A DNA stretch of 20,568 bases from a virus, in the IMG/VR virus record IMGVR_UViG_3300031659_000126, positions 1 to 20,568 of that record. One strand, written 5' to 3'. Position numbers and translations under genes: made by a program. The notes under the pieces were generated by a model. The model was not told where the DNA came from. It saw nothing but the letters and a program-made list of their open reading frames with translations, and searched no databases. Shown in pieces: positions 6,724 to 16,499 of this stretch; within the stretch, counting starts at the first letter, position 1, and every line of letters starts with the position of its first letter.

Positions 6724-8547
6724 ATGGAATACAAATTCAAATATTTAGAAAAGTCAAGGATTAAGACGGCAGAAATGATAAAAGATACTCAAACTTTCAT
6801 CAGTAGGGTATACGATAGGGCGGGTACTCTATTTACATCAGCTTCTCCGTTTGCCCAGATATTAAACGTATTACAAGAACTTTCGAGTTTTGTTTTCCTC
6901 TATATAGAAGATGCTTTAGTAGAACAAAATATATTAACAGCTCAACATAAAGAATCTGTTTATGGTTTATCAAGACTTGCGGGTCATGATCCATTTAGAG
7001 GCTCTGCAGCACAGGGAGAAATAAGAATTAGATTAAATCCGTCTGCTGTAGCTGAGGTTGCAGGAGATGCTATCAACATACTTCCAGATAGTTTAATTAA
7101 GATGGAGGCTAACGGTTTAAAATATACAATGTTAACAAATTCAGATAAGTTTAGGGTTTCAAAATCAAATTCTGGATTTATTAGAATACCTATAATTCAA
7201 GGAGAGGTTGAAAAACAAACAGTAACAGGTACTGGTGAAAAGTTTCAATCATTCAATATAATAACAAAAGCAAGTACGGACCACAGTCAGGTTAGAGTTT
7301 CTGTAAATAGTATTACGTGGCAGAAATTCGATTCTATATATGATATGAAGGTTGGTACTCCTGGTTTTATTGTAAAGACAGGTATCAGTGGAGGCTTAGA
7401 TATTTATTTCGGTAATGGAAGTTTTGGAGCTCTTCCAGTTTTAGGTAGTTCTATAGAGATTAAGTATATAAAAAACAAAGGAGATAATGGGAATTTAATA
7501 GGAGGTAAGAATTTAAGATTTAAGTTTGATGATGATGGTTTTGATAGTTTAGGAAACTCATATGACTTAAATGAGTTATTAGAAACTGAAGTAACAATTA
7601 CACCTAGAATGGGTTCTAATCCTGAAAGTATAGAGCTTACAAAACTTATTGCGCCGCTGCAATCACATGCTTTTGTATTAGCGACTCCAGATAATTATGA
7701 AGCGTTTTTATCTCAATATGGTATGTTTTCATACTTAGACGCGTACAGTACAACGGACGATGGATACTTAGATGATGATAATGTTATCTATTTATTTATG
7801 CTACCTGATGTTAAAAGAAAACTTACTAATAATAAAGATTATTTTAGTTTGGAGGTTGATGAATTCTTCTTTTCTGAAGACGAGAACAACGCAGTGCTTG
7901 AGGTAATTGAAAAATCAGGTAGACAGATGCTGACGTCAGAGGTTAAAATTACTCCTCCGTCTCCTCAGTATTTTAGAATGGATATTAAAGTAAGGTATTT
8001 CGAAGGATATGATAAACATAGTATATTCAACAACATCAGGTCTTCAATATCAGAATATCTAATGAACATTACTCGCCGAGATAGATTACCAAAATCTGAT
8101 ATAATAGCTATACTAGAAGGCGTCGCAGGTATCGACTCAGTTAACGTAAGATTCGTTAGTAAAACTGAAGAAGACGCAAGGAGACTTGGTTACTATACCT
8201 CAGAAACTGTAATCATCACACCATCCACTCCAATACTAGAAGACATAGGTAATGGACAGCAAAAATTCGTATTCTTTAAAAGAACAGTAAAGAAAAAAAC
8301 GGTTAGATTTGCAAAAGACGCGGCTCTCCCAGAAAACGTAATAAACTTAGATTCATTTGGAGATATTCTTTTAGAAAAAGATGAGGTTGCTTTATTTAGA
8401 GGCGGCTGGACAGATAGAGATAATGTTCTAGTTGATGATGACGCGTTAATTGGAGAGATGGGAGCATTATCAGTTTACTTTGATGATCCCGCAGTTCCTC
8501 AAACTATATTCACTAGAGTGCAGGCAAAAAATAGAAAAACGCTATAA
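6724..8547 (+). CDS. Baseplate wedge protein, gp6 / baseplate-J-like
   Basis: This 607-residue protein is close to the length of T4 gp6 (about 660). The N-terminal block (about 40-95: PFAQILNVLQELSSFVFLY, then ...NILTAQHKESVYGLSRLAGHDP) is the start typical of gp6/gpJ wedge proteins. In these, a long helix packs against the sheath initiator and is followed by a Leu-Ala-Gly turn. A middle beta domain follows (about 98-280). The C-terminal region includes SDIIAILEGVAGIDSVNVRFVS (about 457-478), matching the ferredoxin-like end seen in J-type proteins. Gp6 forms the ring that holds the wedges together and opens on contraction. The gene follows gp25-like directly and overlaps the next gene by one base (TAATG, 8545-8549). 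The call rests on motifs, length and order together. Confidence 0.85.
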   Translation: MEYKFKYLEKSRIKTAEMIKDTQTFISRVYDRAGTLFTSASPFAQILNVLQELSSFVFLYIEDALVEQNILTAQHKESVYGLSRLAGHDPFRGSAAQGEIRIRLNPSAVAEVAGDAINILPDSLIKMEANGLKYTMLTNSDKFRVSKSNSGFIRIPIIQGEVEKQTVTGTGEKFQSFNIITKASTDHSQVRVSVNSITWQKFDSIYDMKVGTPGFIVKTGISGGLDIYFGNGSFGALPVLGSSIEIKYIKNKGDNGNLIGGKNLRFKFDDDGFDSLGNSYDLNELLETEVTITPRMGSNPESIELTKLIAPLQSHAFVLATPDNYEAFLSQYGMFSYLDAYSTTDDGYLDDDNVIYLFMLPDVKRKLTNNKDYFSLEVDEFFFSEDENNAVLEVIEKSGRQMLTSEVKITPPSPQYFRMDIKVRYFEGYDKHSIFNNIRSSISEYLMNITRRDRLPKSDIIAILEGVAGIDSVNVRFVSKTEEDARRLGYYTSETVIITPSTPILEDIGNGQQKFVFFKRTVKKKTVRFAKDAALPENVINLDSFGDILLEKDEVALFRGGWTDRDNVLVDDDALIGEMGALSVYFDDPAVPQTIFTRVQAKNRKTL

Positions 8548-8819
8548 TGGCTAAATTAACTGATGACATATTTAAGAGTAGGAGAGTTAGAATATATCAG
8601 GTCTCTAGGCAATTTTCAGACGAAAGAAAAAACTTACCTAATAATTATCGAATAAATATACTAAAGAACGCTATATCATCTCATATTTTTAGAAATAATC
8701 AGATGTTTGATTTTATAGTCTATTTGCAGGAGGTTGTTGCTAATTGGGTTGATGCCGTTAACGGGTTAAAAGTGTTCAAATCTTACACTGTGAAAAAAGA
8801 TGATAAAAATATTAGATAA
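8547..8819 (+). CDS. Small protein (90 aa) between wedge genes, unknown function
   Basis: This 90-residue basic protein has no recognised domain. It opens with charged sequence (KSRRVRIYQVSRQFSDERKN), and a helical, partly hydrophobic stretch follows (about 42-75). Both ends overlap neighbours by one base (TAATG at 8545-8549 and 8817-8821), so it is translated in lockstep with the gp6-like and giant downstream proteins. This suggests a wedge accessory or a chaperone of the giant protein. T4 gp53-like proteins are larger, so that name is not supported. The start is fixed by the overlap. Confidence 0.75.
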   Translation: MAKLTDDIFKSRRVRIYQVSRQFSDERKNLPNNYRINILKNAISSHIFRNNQMFDFIVYLQEVVANWVDAVNGLKVFKSYTVKKDDKNIR

Positions 8820-11800
8820 TGAGTAAATATTCAAATCTTAAATTCTTTGATAGTAATTCTGACGAATTAAATCTTAACTATGATATATCTGAAGAGTCGT
8901 GGAGTGGTGTAGTGTATATTCCTGAAGTTTCAGTAGGGTTATACGAAACAGTAACCATCTATATGCTAGAAGAGGCTAAGGGTACTTTTGGTGAAACAGT
9001 ATATATTAAACCAATAACACCGTTGTCTTCTGGAAATAACGACACTATACTAATAAACTTCGATGGTGGGTATGATACTAGTGTTAAATCCGATGGTGTT
9101 AACAACGATATTTCAATATACACAACATCGACTGTAGTTAATGATGCTAATATTCCAGAACTCTACATCAAGCATGAGGAGTCTACTACAAGGACAAGGA
9201 ATCCACATAGCATGGTTGAGGTTCCGGCAGTTTCTCCTATAATTTTTGACGGTGTAGTCACATCTATATCAGATCCACTAAGTACACAGATTCTCGCATT
9301 AAAAGAACCTATTCAAATAAATATATCTCTAAACTCTACAATAGAATCATACCACAAAAGAACTTTAAAGATTTATGAGGTAGATTCTGCTGGAAAGATA
9401 ACACACACAATAGCGTCTATACGAATATATGGAGAGACTGTTGCAGAGGACGAAAGATTAGAGGTTTTACTATCTAATATTGGTATGTCTCTTTCACCAT
9501 CTGACCATTTTGTTTTTGAAGATGCTAACTTAAGAGAGTCTAGTCCTGACTGGAAGCTCATCAATAGAAAAAGAAGAGAACTTCTTTTAGAAGCTGCAAA
9601 TATTAAACCGTTTATAGGAACGTATAAAGCTCTTTTAAACGCTATTAAATATTTTGGATATGAAAACATAACTCTTAAGGAATATTACTTAAACATAAAT
9701 GAACAGGCTGAAAACTTTGGTAAACTGAAGGCGGTTGCTGTACCAAATCAAGAGACTAAAGGATTCTTAGCTGCGAAAGGCATGAGTACTGGAGTAGGAC
9801 CAAATTCTAATCTTAAAAAGACTTCGAGATTCTCATTGGTTTATAGATTAAACAACACTACCGGGGAATATGACGAATGGGATATTCCTAAAGTTAAAGA
9901 GGCTTTAGATTTTTCACCAGATGAGGTTTTAATAAAATTATATGGTTTAAAAAACAGGCTACAGAAGTCTTATATTCCAATGCATGCTAAGATTGTTGAC
10001 ATTGTTGGAGAAGGAGATTACTTTTCTCAATTTAATATAAACACATGGAATAATCAACAAAATATACATAGCTTAAACGAAGGAGTACAGGTTGGATACG
10101 AACTTTTCCCAGATAGAGGTCTTTTCTTAGAAGATTTAAGAAAGGTTAGCCCATTATTTACTGGACTTGGACAGGACTTTGTATCGCTTATAAATCAATA
10201 CGGAACAACAGCTGGTCCAGTTTCATTCTGGAACATGCAGGATATAAATACAGCACCAAATCTCGTCGATAGGATAGGTAACAACGACGCTACTATGATG
10301 AATTTCGCGACGGGAATGGACACTGTGTTCGCAGTTGACCAACCAGCGACATCAACAATACTATATGTAGAGAACGCAAATACCTGGACGAATACACATC
10401 AATTAGTGTATAATGATATTGTAAACGATAATGTAGTAGGTAGACATACACCAAAGGGTGCCCATCCTAAACTACCGCCCTTTGTAATTACTGACTATAC
10501 CCCACAATTAACATTCAGCACTACATTAAACAACACGACAGCGTTTGGATTCAATGATAGTACATGTGTGTTGACTTCAGTCACAGGTTTACGACCAGCT
10601 GGGGAAATAACGCTAGCAGGTGGTGTAACTATTAGGTATACGGGAATAACCGGGAACACAATCACGGGTTGCGTCCCGTCTATAACATCGGGTTCAATAC
10701 CTGACGGTACATCAACTACAAATCAGAAGGGATTTTGGGAAATAGCTGGAGTAGTATCTATACCCAATGCTGTCGCTAAGGGAGATATTGTTTCTAATAG
10801 TTCTTTTTCACCAGACACACCGCCTCAAACGACAAGTACTAGATCTTTATCATTTAGTGGGTTAAATAAAACTCATGTAGTTGTACCGCACGATTATAGT
10901 ATTAAACCAACAGGCTCTATTACTTTTGCTGTTTGGGTAAAGCACGACGATTGGTTTAACACGAATGCTGCTGGGTTCAACCCAGGTAATCAATACCAAC
11001 ATATATTGAGTTGTAATAAAGGTATCGGAGGAGGAGGAGGATACTTAATGAGATGGGCAAACGGGTATTTAACGGTGGGTCTTAAAATAGTTGGAATAGC
11101 ACAAGCCATTGTACTCAAAACAGGATACAACAAATTCAATGGAGCAACTGATGCAAATCCTCCTGATAATCCCCCACAATCGGCAGGACATCCTTCGCTC
11201 GACGCTCATTATTACGAAGCAGGTAAAAAGGACTGGCACATGATTTCCTTTACATTCGATGGAAGATATGCGAGGCTATTCATAGATGGTAAACCAGCAG
11301 ATGATAACTGGGTTAGTCCAAATCTAAATGGAGAGTGTGTATATGATTTAGGGTCGTATGGTCATACCATACATTACTTCCCTCAATACCCAATGGACGT
11401 ATATATAGGCGGTAAATCTTCATGGCTTAATAATGGACCGTCATTCCTATCAAATAACTACGCAAATATCTTTGACGGTCTAATAGATGATTTTGCAATA
11501 TGGGATACTGCATTGACGCCTGGTAGAATTAGCGGATTATACGATAATTGGAATCCGAGTGATATATCATATGCTATTGGTGAAAATCCAATATATGATA
11601 TTAATTCGTTCTACACAAAATACACAGACACTGATTTATCTACATTCTCAGAATCAAATATTCCAGTAGGCTGTCCAATAATACTCAAAGCTAATACACT
11701 ATTAGACACATTTAACGATATTGAGGAATTAACATGGGACGATGCTAACGAAGGTATGGAGTTTACATACGGCATAGTTACAACAACAGAACTAGCTTTA

Positions 11801-13897
11801 ATAACAGGACAGGAGATCGGGCAATTAGCTATGGTGAATAACACAGGTCCTCTACCTACAGACCCTATAGTACTTGAGGCAAAAAAATGGGATGGTTCAG
11901 CGTGGTCACCGTATACTACCGTTTTTACTTGGGATAAATGGTGGCATAGAAACGTATATGAAATTGAATGGAGATTACAAGGGCCTACAGTGAACGGCGT
12001 TAAGTATGATAGGAGCTTTAGAGGAAGTATTGATAAGTTTTATGAGATACCCGTAACTCTACCATATATCGGTATCTATTCAGTTGAACTTTCGTTTTAC
12101 GATTTATATAATATTAGGAGTGTTAAGTTTGAAAAAGAATCAATTGAGGTAAAATCTAAGGAAGCTGAAACGTATGCGCTTACTCAACAGTTTGTACCGA
12201 AGAAAGATTGGAATGAATACGATAAACACACATGGTACAGTGCAGGGTCGGACTGGAACGTTTCTAATGAAAACGAAGAAGAGGTTCAAGACTTTACGGG
12301 TTCATATTATCTTACGCTAGATAGGGCTAATTATGCAAATTCAGATCCTGACTGGAGAAAATCTACAATAGTTAGGCATACTGATGGTATAGATCTTGGT
12401 CCATTATCGAATTACCCAACAACGCCTAATTTCAAAAGTACAGAAGGTCCATATGTTTGGAAAAATCTTAAAAAACATACTTGGAATAACGGAGAAACAA
12501 TGTCCTGGGATACGACTATCATAGGTGCAGATATAAACCCTTCATTTTCATTTGATATTACGGACAATGCAAAGGTTAAGATAACGATGAATTACTATGT
12601 AGGTACTAATATCACTGTGGCAACAGACTCATATGAGGTAACTGTAGCTCCATGGGGCGCGCAAGATCTTTCTGGTTGGAATTTAATAGCTGACGAACTA
12701 AATGCATTATCTGGCGTTGCTACGCCCGTCACTACAACCGTTGCTACATCAGTTACTGTTAATAACGCAGCTACCGCAGGTGCACCAACTACTATTATAT
12801 CGCCTTCTGCGGCAGGATTAAACACAATATATATTGCGGATGCTACCAATTATATAGCCACTGGTGCTATAATATATGATGACTCCAACGGTACGGGGGT
12901 AACAACAACCGCAACATCTATGGTAGACCATACTGCTATTATAGCTCCACCTTCAGCAGTTACTGCGAATGGTGCATTTACCACAGGAGATACAGCGATG
13001 TTATTAACTGGTGTATTAACTGCATGGCCAACTGCTGGTATTGCTGTTATTGGTGGGAAGACTATTACATACTCTGCTATATCATCACAGACTATTACAG
13101 TTCTTGGTGATACCGGTTCTATATCGACAGGTGCAACAGTAAGTACAATACAGGGCTACTGGCAGGTTGGTATTTCTGGAGGAATTCCAGCAGCTACTTT
13201 ATCGACACAGTCGTTTAACGGCATGAGCAATGGATATGCTACAGGTGGAGCGACGATAACGTTATCTGGAACCCTAACAGCATGGCCAACTGTCGGTACG
13301 ATAACAGTGTATGGTAAAACAATAACATATGGTAGTATATCTGGTCAGGTTCTTAGCGTTACTTCAGATACTGTTATTACTTCAGCCCCTATACCAAACG
13401 CGACATCAATATCGTCATACGTTAACGCTATAAACCCTCAGTTATCTAAATATACATATAACGCTGTGCAATACACTACATTTAATCCTAATGTCGCGAC
13501 AATATGTAATGAGATAATAGCAGTTTCTAATGGTGCTGATAGGATGCATGATTTTGACACGGTAGTTATAGATCCAGCTACTGGTGTTTTATTAAAAAGT
13601 AACCACCTGATACCATGCAACCCCACGCATGATAACGCTAAGATAATTAATCAACACGAGATACACGATAAACTTAATCATTTTACGTTTTCGTATGACG
13701 ACTCAAATGTACCTGGCGTAGTAAAACAAGAATGGATATTGAAAAATAACTCAAAAAATATCGATGATATATACTATAATAATAGGTGGTTACCTTATGT
13801 GTTTGACGAAACAGGAGATTATACCCTAAAGTTGAAACTTACAGACGTTAATGGCAATGAAATTAAAACAACAAAAAATATACTAACAATAAAATAA
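8819..13897 (+). CDS. Giant baseplate protein in gp7 position, with a LamG-like domain and repeats
   Basis: This 1692-residue protein is the largest in the window. After gp6 in T4 comes gp7 (about 1030 residues), so this is its positional equivalent. The N-terminal part (about 1-440) contains a KRRELLLEAANIKPFIGTY segment (about 250-270) followed by an aromatic helix and a KEYYLNI strand. I recall that block from structural proteins of large marine phages, but not precisely. Residues about 675-912 form a concanavalin/LamG-like fold, with a SLSFSGLNKTHVVVP opening, ITFAVWVK, WHMISFTFDGRYARLFIDGK, and an end of LIDDFAIWDTALT. This is a typical carbohydrate-binding jelly roll. Around it lie Thr/Gly-rich repeat modules (10550-10759 and 12983-13432). 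An Ig/PKD-like segment lies near 1045-1100, and the C-terminus (about 1590-1692) is PKD-like. It probably links wedges to surface recognition. The overlap with the upstream gene sets its start. The gp7 assignment is inferred. Confidence 0.8.
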   Translation: MSKYSNLKFFDSNSDELNLNYDISEESWSGVVYIPEVSVGLYETVTIYMLEEAKGTFGETVYIKPITPLSSGNNDTILINFDGGYDTSVKSDGVNNDISIYTTSTVVNDANIPELYIKHEESTTRTRNPHSMVEVPAVSPIIFDGVVTSISDPLSTQILALKEPIQINISLNSTIESYHKRTLKIYEVDSAGKITHTIASIRIYGETVAEDERLEVLLSNIGMSLSPSDHFVFEDANLRESSPDWKLINRKRRELLLEAANIKPFIGTYKALLNAIKYFGYENITLKEYYLNINEQAENFGKLKAVAVPNQETKGFLAAKGMSTGVGPNSNLKKTSRFSLVYRLNNTTGEYDEWDIPKVKEALDFSPDEVLIKLYGLKNRLQKSYIPMHAKIVDIVGEGDYFSQFNINTWNNQQNIHSLNEGVQVGYELFPDRGLFLEDLRKVSPLFTGLGQDFVSLINQYGTTAGPVSFWNMQDINTAPNLVDRIGNNDATMMNFATGMDTVFAVDQPATSTILYVENANTWTNTHQLVYNDIVNDNVVGRHTPKGAHPKLPPFVITDYTPQLTFSTTLNNTTAFGFNDSTCVLTSVTGLRPAGEITLAGGVTIRYTGITGNTITGCVPSITSGSIPDGTSTTNQKGFWEIAGVVSIPNAVAKGDIVSNSSFSPDTPPQTTSTRSLSFSGLNKTHVVVPHDYSIKPTGSITFAVWVKHDDWFNTNAAGFNPGNQYQHILSCNKGIGGGGGYLMRWANGYLTVGLKIVGIAQAIVLKTGYNKFNGATDANPPDNPPQSAGHPSLDAHYYEAGKKDWHMISFTFDGRYARLFIDGKPADDNWVSPNLNGECVYDLGSYGHTIHYFPQYPMDVYIGGKSSWLNNGPSFLSNNYANIFDGLIDDFAIWDTALTPGRISGLYDNWNPSDISYAIGENPIYDINSFYTKYTDTDLSTFSESNIPVGCPIILKANTLLDTFNDIEELTWDDANEGMEFTYGIVTTTELALITGQEIGQLAMVNNTGPLPTDPIVLEAKKWDGSAWSPYTTVFTWDKWWHRNVYEIEWRLQGPTVNGVKYDRSFRGSIDKFYEIPVTLPYIGIYSVELSFYDLYNIRSVKFEKESIEVKSKEAETYALTQQFVPKKDWNEYDKHTWYSAGSDWNVSNENEEEVQDFTGSYYLTLDRANYANSDPDWRKSTIVRHTDGIDLGPLSNYPTTPNFKSTEGPYVWKNLKKHTWNNGETMSWDTTIIGADINPSFSFDITDNAKVKITMNYYVGTNITVATDSYEVTVAPWGAQDLSGWNLIADELNALSGVATPVTTTVATSVTVNNAATAGAPTTIISPSAAGLNTIYIADATNYIATGAIIYDDSNGTGVTTTATSMVDHTAIIAPPSAVTANGAFTTGDTAMLLTGVLTAWPTAGIAVIGGKTITYSAISSQTITVLGDTGSISTGATVSTIQGYWQVGISGGIPAATLSTQSFNGMSNGYATGGATITLSGTLTAWPTVGTITVYGKTITYGSISGQVLSVTSDTVITSAPIPNATSISSYVNAINPQLSKYTYNAVQYTTFNPNVATICNEIIAVSNGADRMHDFDTVVIDPATGVLLKSNHLIPCNPTHDNAKIINQHEIHDKLNHFTFSYDDSNVPGVVKQEWILKNNSKNIDDIYYNNRWLPYVFDETGDYTLKLKLTDVNGNEIKTTKNILTIK
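10550..10759 (+). repeat. First copy of a beta-rich repeat module in the giant baseplate protein
   Basis: The module reads LTSVTGLRPAG, then GGVTIRYTGITGNTITG, and ends in GFWEIAGVV. It matches in order and spacing the modules at 12983-13432, but is over 2 kb away, on the other side of the LamG-like domain. The match is at protein level only, with one residue of length difference. Confidence 0.6.
12983..13432 (+). repeat. Two tandem modules of the beta-rich repeat
   Basis: Copies start at 12983 and 13241, exactly 258 bases (86 codons) apart and in frame. Both carry LTAWPT-x-G followed by GKTITY and an Ile-Ser-x-Gln turn. A 13-base identity, GCATGGCCAACTG, occurs at 13022-13034 and 13280-13292. 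Ahead of them is an Ala/Thr/Val-rich stretch (about 12700-12980) of low complexity. Confidence 0.8.
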
Positions 13898-13901
13898 AAC
13901 T

Positions 13902-14465
13902 ATGGCAAATATTTACACAGTACTAGGAACAGACAGTATTTCCTCATCGAGACTGCATTTAAACAATAACTTTGATTCTATTAATACAGAACTTAATAGT
14001 CTTTCTGGATTATTAAACACGACTTCACAGGATCTATCGATAACTGGAAACGTTAGTGCATATAATGGAGCATTCGTAGGTACGCTAAACGTTACTGCTA
14101 CTACTACATTAGGAGGAGCATTAATAGTATCTGGGAATCTTTCAACAAATGGATCTATACAGCATTCTGTTACGGGTCCTGGGATTGCGCTGCCGTTATC
14201 GAACGGAGGTTTTAATCATCATACATATATACTCACAAACACTGGCGGTTTACCGAATCTTTCTCTAAAGAATGGTATACAGGGACAAGAGATTTGGATA
14301 GTTTGTGATGCAAATACAGGTACCGCTGTAATAACTGAATCATCTTCTAATTTATTTAGCTATACTACGATTACTATGGTTGCGCTATCACATGTTCAGT
14401 TAAGATACGTAAATAGTGGATGGTACGTTGTTGGTACTTCTGCAACTGGCGTAACATTAGCATAA
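13902..14465 (+). CDS. Short tail-fibre-like protein
   Basis: The 187-residue protein opens with ANIYTVLGTDSISSSRLHLNNNFDSINTE. This type of S-x-S-R-x-x-L-N-N-N-F-x-x-I-N motif is frequent at the head-binding or baseplate-binding end of phage fibre proteins. Residues about 45-90 are Thr/Ser/Gly/Asn/Val-rich with short-period hydrophobics (GNVSAYNGAFVGTLNV, then LGGALIVSGNLSTNGS), as in a trimeric beta-helix shaft. The C-terminal part (about 95-187) is a compact beta domain, plausibly a knob. There is no chaperone motif and no enzyme signature. It lies 4 bases after the giant baseplate gene and 24 before the next, in the place where T4 has gp8-gp12 peripheral baseplate and short-fibre genes. 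A short fibre or fibre connector is likely; the receptor is unknown. Confidence 0.7.
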   Translation: MANIYTVLGTDSISSSRLHLNNNFDSINTELNSLSGLLNTTSQDLSITGNVSAYNGAFVGTLNVTATTTLGGALIVSGNLSTNGSIQHSVTGPGIALPLSNGGFNHHTYILTNTGGLPNLSLKNGIQGQEIWIVCDANTGTAVITESSSNLFSYTTITMVALSHVQLRYVNSGWYVVGTSATGVTLA

Positions 14466-14489
14466 TTAAAAATTAAATAAAATCTATAG

Positions 14490-16493
14490 ATGGCTACTCC
14501 ACTAATTAGAATACCAAAAGACCAGGGAGGTACTATGTATGCTTTCGCAAGCGCAGCAAAGGACCTTACTAGGGCATATTATAATCCAGACATGAACTTC
14601 GAATACTCGAAGTTTGCTCTGCTTGATCTGCCCGTGGTTGATGTACCGTCTGGTGGATCTACTGATAATTTCATTAGATTTAATAACCTTAGAAACTCTA
14701 CGGCATCTGGAGGACCTGCTCCTTTTTTAACGCCAAACGGTAACGCGAATGTAGACTTTGCAAAAACTTTCCAAAACTATGCGCTTAACCTCGAAGACTG
14801 GATATTATCTGATGACGATTTTGATGCTTTATTGTTGGAGAGCGACGCAGAAAAGATATTCTTTAAATACTTAAACCAAATCGGCGCGTTTAGAACACGA
14901 GCAGCTACATCTGCTGAATCTGTTAATAGTAGATTAGTTGAAGAGGATAACTCTTCACAGTCTGGTTCAGAATATAATCAAGTCGTTAGGTATTTAGGTA
15001 ATATAGACGTATCTAACGATAAGCAATATGGAGGAGAAGCATATAATGAGATTTTTATAAACGTTCCTTCTGCTGTTGGGTATACACCTGATGTTTTATT
15101 TAAAGAATCAAACTTTAACACAACAGAAACAGACTATGCTCCACAGACTCTATTTATAAACGGTAGAAATTCACAATCACATCCTGACGTAAATCTAGAC
15201 ATGCAGCCTATTGTCGATAATACAGATGATGGTGGTATCAATGGAACTACTGCAAATAATATAAATGGCGTGTATAACGTCGATCCAAACGAAACAACAC
15301 ACTGTGGAATAGAGTGGGAAAACCAAGAGTACGCTAAAATAGTGAGTGACGTTAAACTTAACACTATTCTTGATTATTCAAAAAGAGGAGGAGATTTTAG
15401 ATTTAACGCGATCTTAGTGTACTATGATATATATTCTAAATCTAACCCAAGTAATAGAGCTACAAATTTATATGGTGTTATATTACTAGATAATTTTAAG
15501 GATGATCCTAATTCTACTGGTTGGTATATTCCTGAATTAACAAAGAACAAGCCTAATGATATTACAGGTTTAAATGGTAATTCATTCGCTCTTAAGCTAA
15601 ACGTAAAATTTAATTCTTCGCTTGATAACGTAGGGATTGAGACTAATGTAAATGATTTTAGTACATTCTCGATGGATATATTCTTCGATACAACATCATC
15701 ACTTGAAAACGCAACAAGACTTTTGATGGATGCTAATAAAAGGTATGGCGACATTACAACGAGACTTGTTGACCTTGAGAATATTACACTAACAAAAACG
15801 ACATCAACTGAATTAGAAACTAGAATACTTTCTCTAGAAACTAGTGTATCTAACGCAGTTTTAAACTACGCAGATTCTACTTCAATTCTTGATTTAATTA
15901 CAAGTGCAAATGATAGAATCAACAAGATGATATCTGGAGAAATAGATGCTTCAGTTCAGGTTAACACTGACGTTATTGTTGCCGGTGGTGATAGTGGTGT
16001 TGTTATAACTAGATCTACAGTGGACAATACGATTGCATTGAAATCAAATAATGACGGATACAGTTTAAGTGGTAGTTATATCTTTGACAAAGCGTCGCTG
16101 ACAGTAGACACTAAGATAACACAAACCAATAAGTTTCTCAGTGGCATCGCAAGTACCAAGGGTATATGGTTGGGTTTAAGACCTTTTACTAATATTATTA
16201 GAGTGTATAACGATGGTACCGCAATATCAGATAACTTGAATATATACATAGATGACAGCGCAACTAATTGGACTAAAGGACATGTTGTTCGGATTACATT
16301 TAGAGATGTTATAGATATTCCTCCTGGGAAAACTATTAATATCTTCATGGATAAGCTGAACGGATGGGTACAAACCATAACAATACCTACCGGAGATTTA
16401 ATACAGAACAGCGCTGGTAAATATAAACCGTACATTGAAATAATATGTACTGACGAGATAAATAAAACGTTTGAAACCGACATTATTAGATAA
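14490..16493 (+). CDS. Unidentified peripheral baseplate/tail structural protein with coiled coil
   Basis: I do not recognise a named family for this 667-residue protein. It begins ATPLIRIPKDQGGTMYAF, a conserved-looking start that I associate loosely with virion proteins of large phages. The N-terminal part (about 1-400) is rich in Asp/Asn and mixed beta, and includes an acidic helical region near 100-130. Residues about 400-490 form a coiled coil, with regular heptads in DANKRYGDITTRLVDLENI and LETRILSLETSVS, suggesting a trimer or dimer. The C-terminal domain (about 490-667) is beta-rich. A fibre-like or intermediate-wedge role, comparable with T4 gp8-gp10 by position, is reasonable. Short gaps on both sides (24 and 6 bases) and no promoter-like motif suggest that it is co-transcribed with its neighbours. 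Confidence 0.7.
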   Translation: MATPLIRIPKDQGGTMYAFASAAKDLTRAYYNPDMNFEYSKFALLDLPVVDVPSGGSTDNFIRFNNLRNSTASGGPAPFLTPNGNANVDFAKTFQNYALNLEDWILSDDDFDALLLESDAEKIFFKYLNQIGAFRTRAATSAESVNSRLVEEDNSSQSGSEYNQVVRYLGNIDVSNDKQYGGEAYNEIFINVPSAVGYTPDVLFKESNFNTTETDYAPQTLFINGRNSQSHPDVNLDMQPIVDNTDDGGINGTTANNINGVYNVDPNETTHCGIEWENQEYAKIVSDVKLNTILDYSKRGGDFRFNAILVYYDIYSKSNPSNRATNLYGVILLDNFKDDPNSTGWYIPELTKNKPNDITGLNGNSFALKLNVKFNSSLDNVGIETNVNDFSTFSMDIFFDTTSSLENATRLLMDANKRYGDITTRLVDLENITLTKTTSTELETRILSLETSVSNAVLNYADSTSILDLITSANDRINKMISGEIDASVQVNTDVIVAGGDSGVVITRSTVDNTIALKSNNDGYSLSGSYIFDKASLTVDTKITQTNKFLSGIASTKGIWLGLRPFTNIIRVYNDGTAISDNLNIYIDDSATNWTKGHVVRITFRDVIDIPPGKTINIFMDKLNGWVQTITIPTGDLIQNSAGKYKPYIEIICTDEINKTFETDIIR

Positions 16494-16499
16494 AAATAT

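Noticed and set aside
11025-11041. GGA-rich microsatellite-like run
   Set aside because: It is a short Gly run within the LamG-like domain and looks like ordinary coding sequence.
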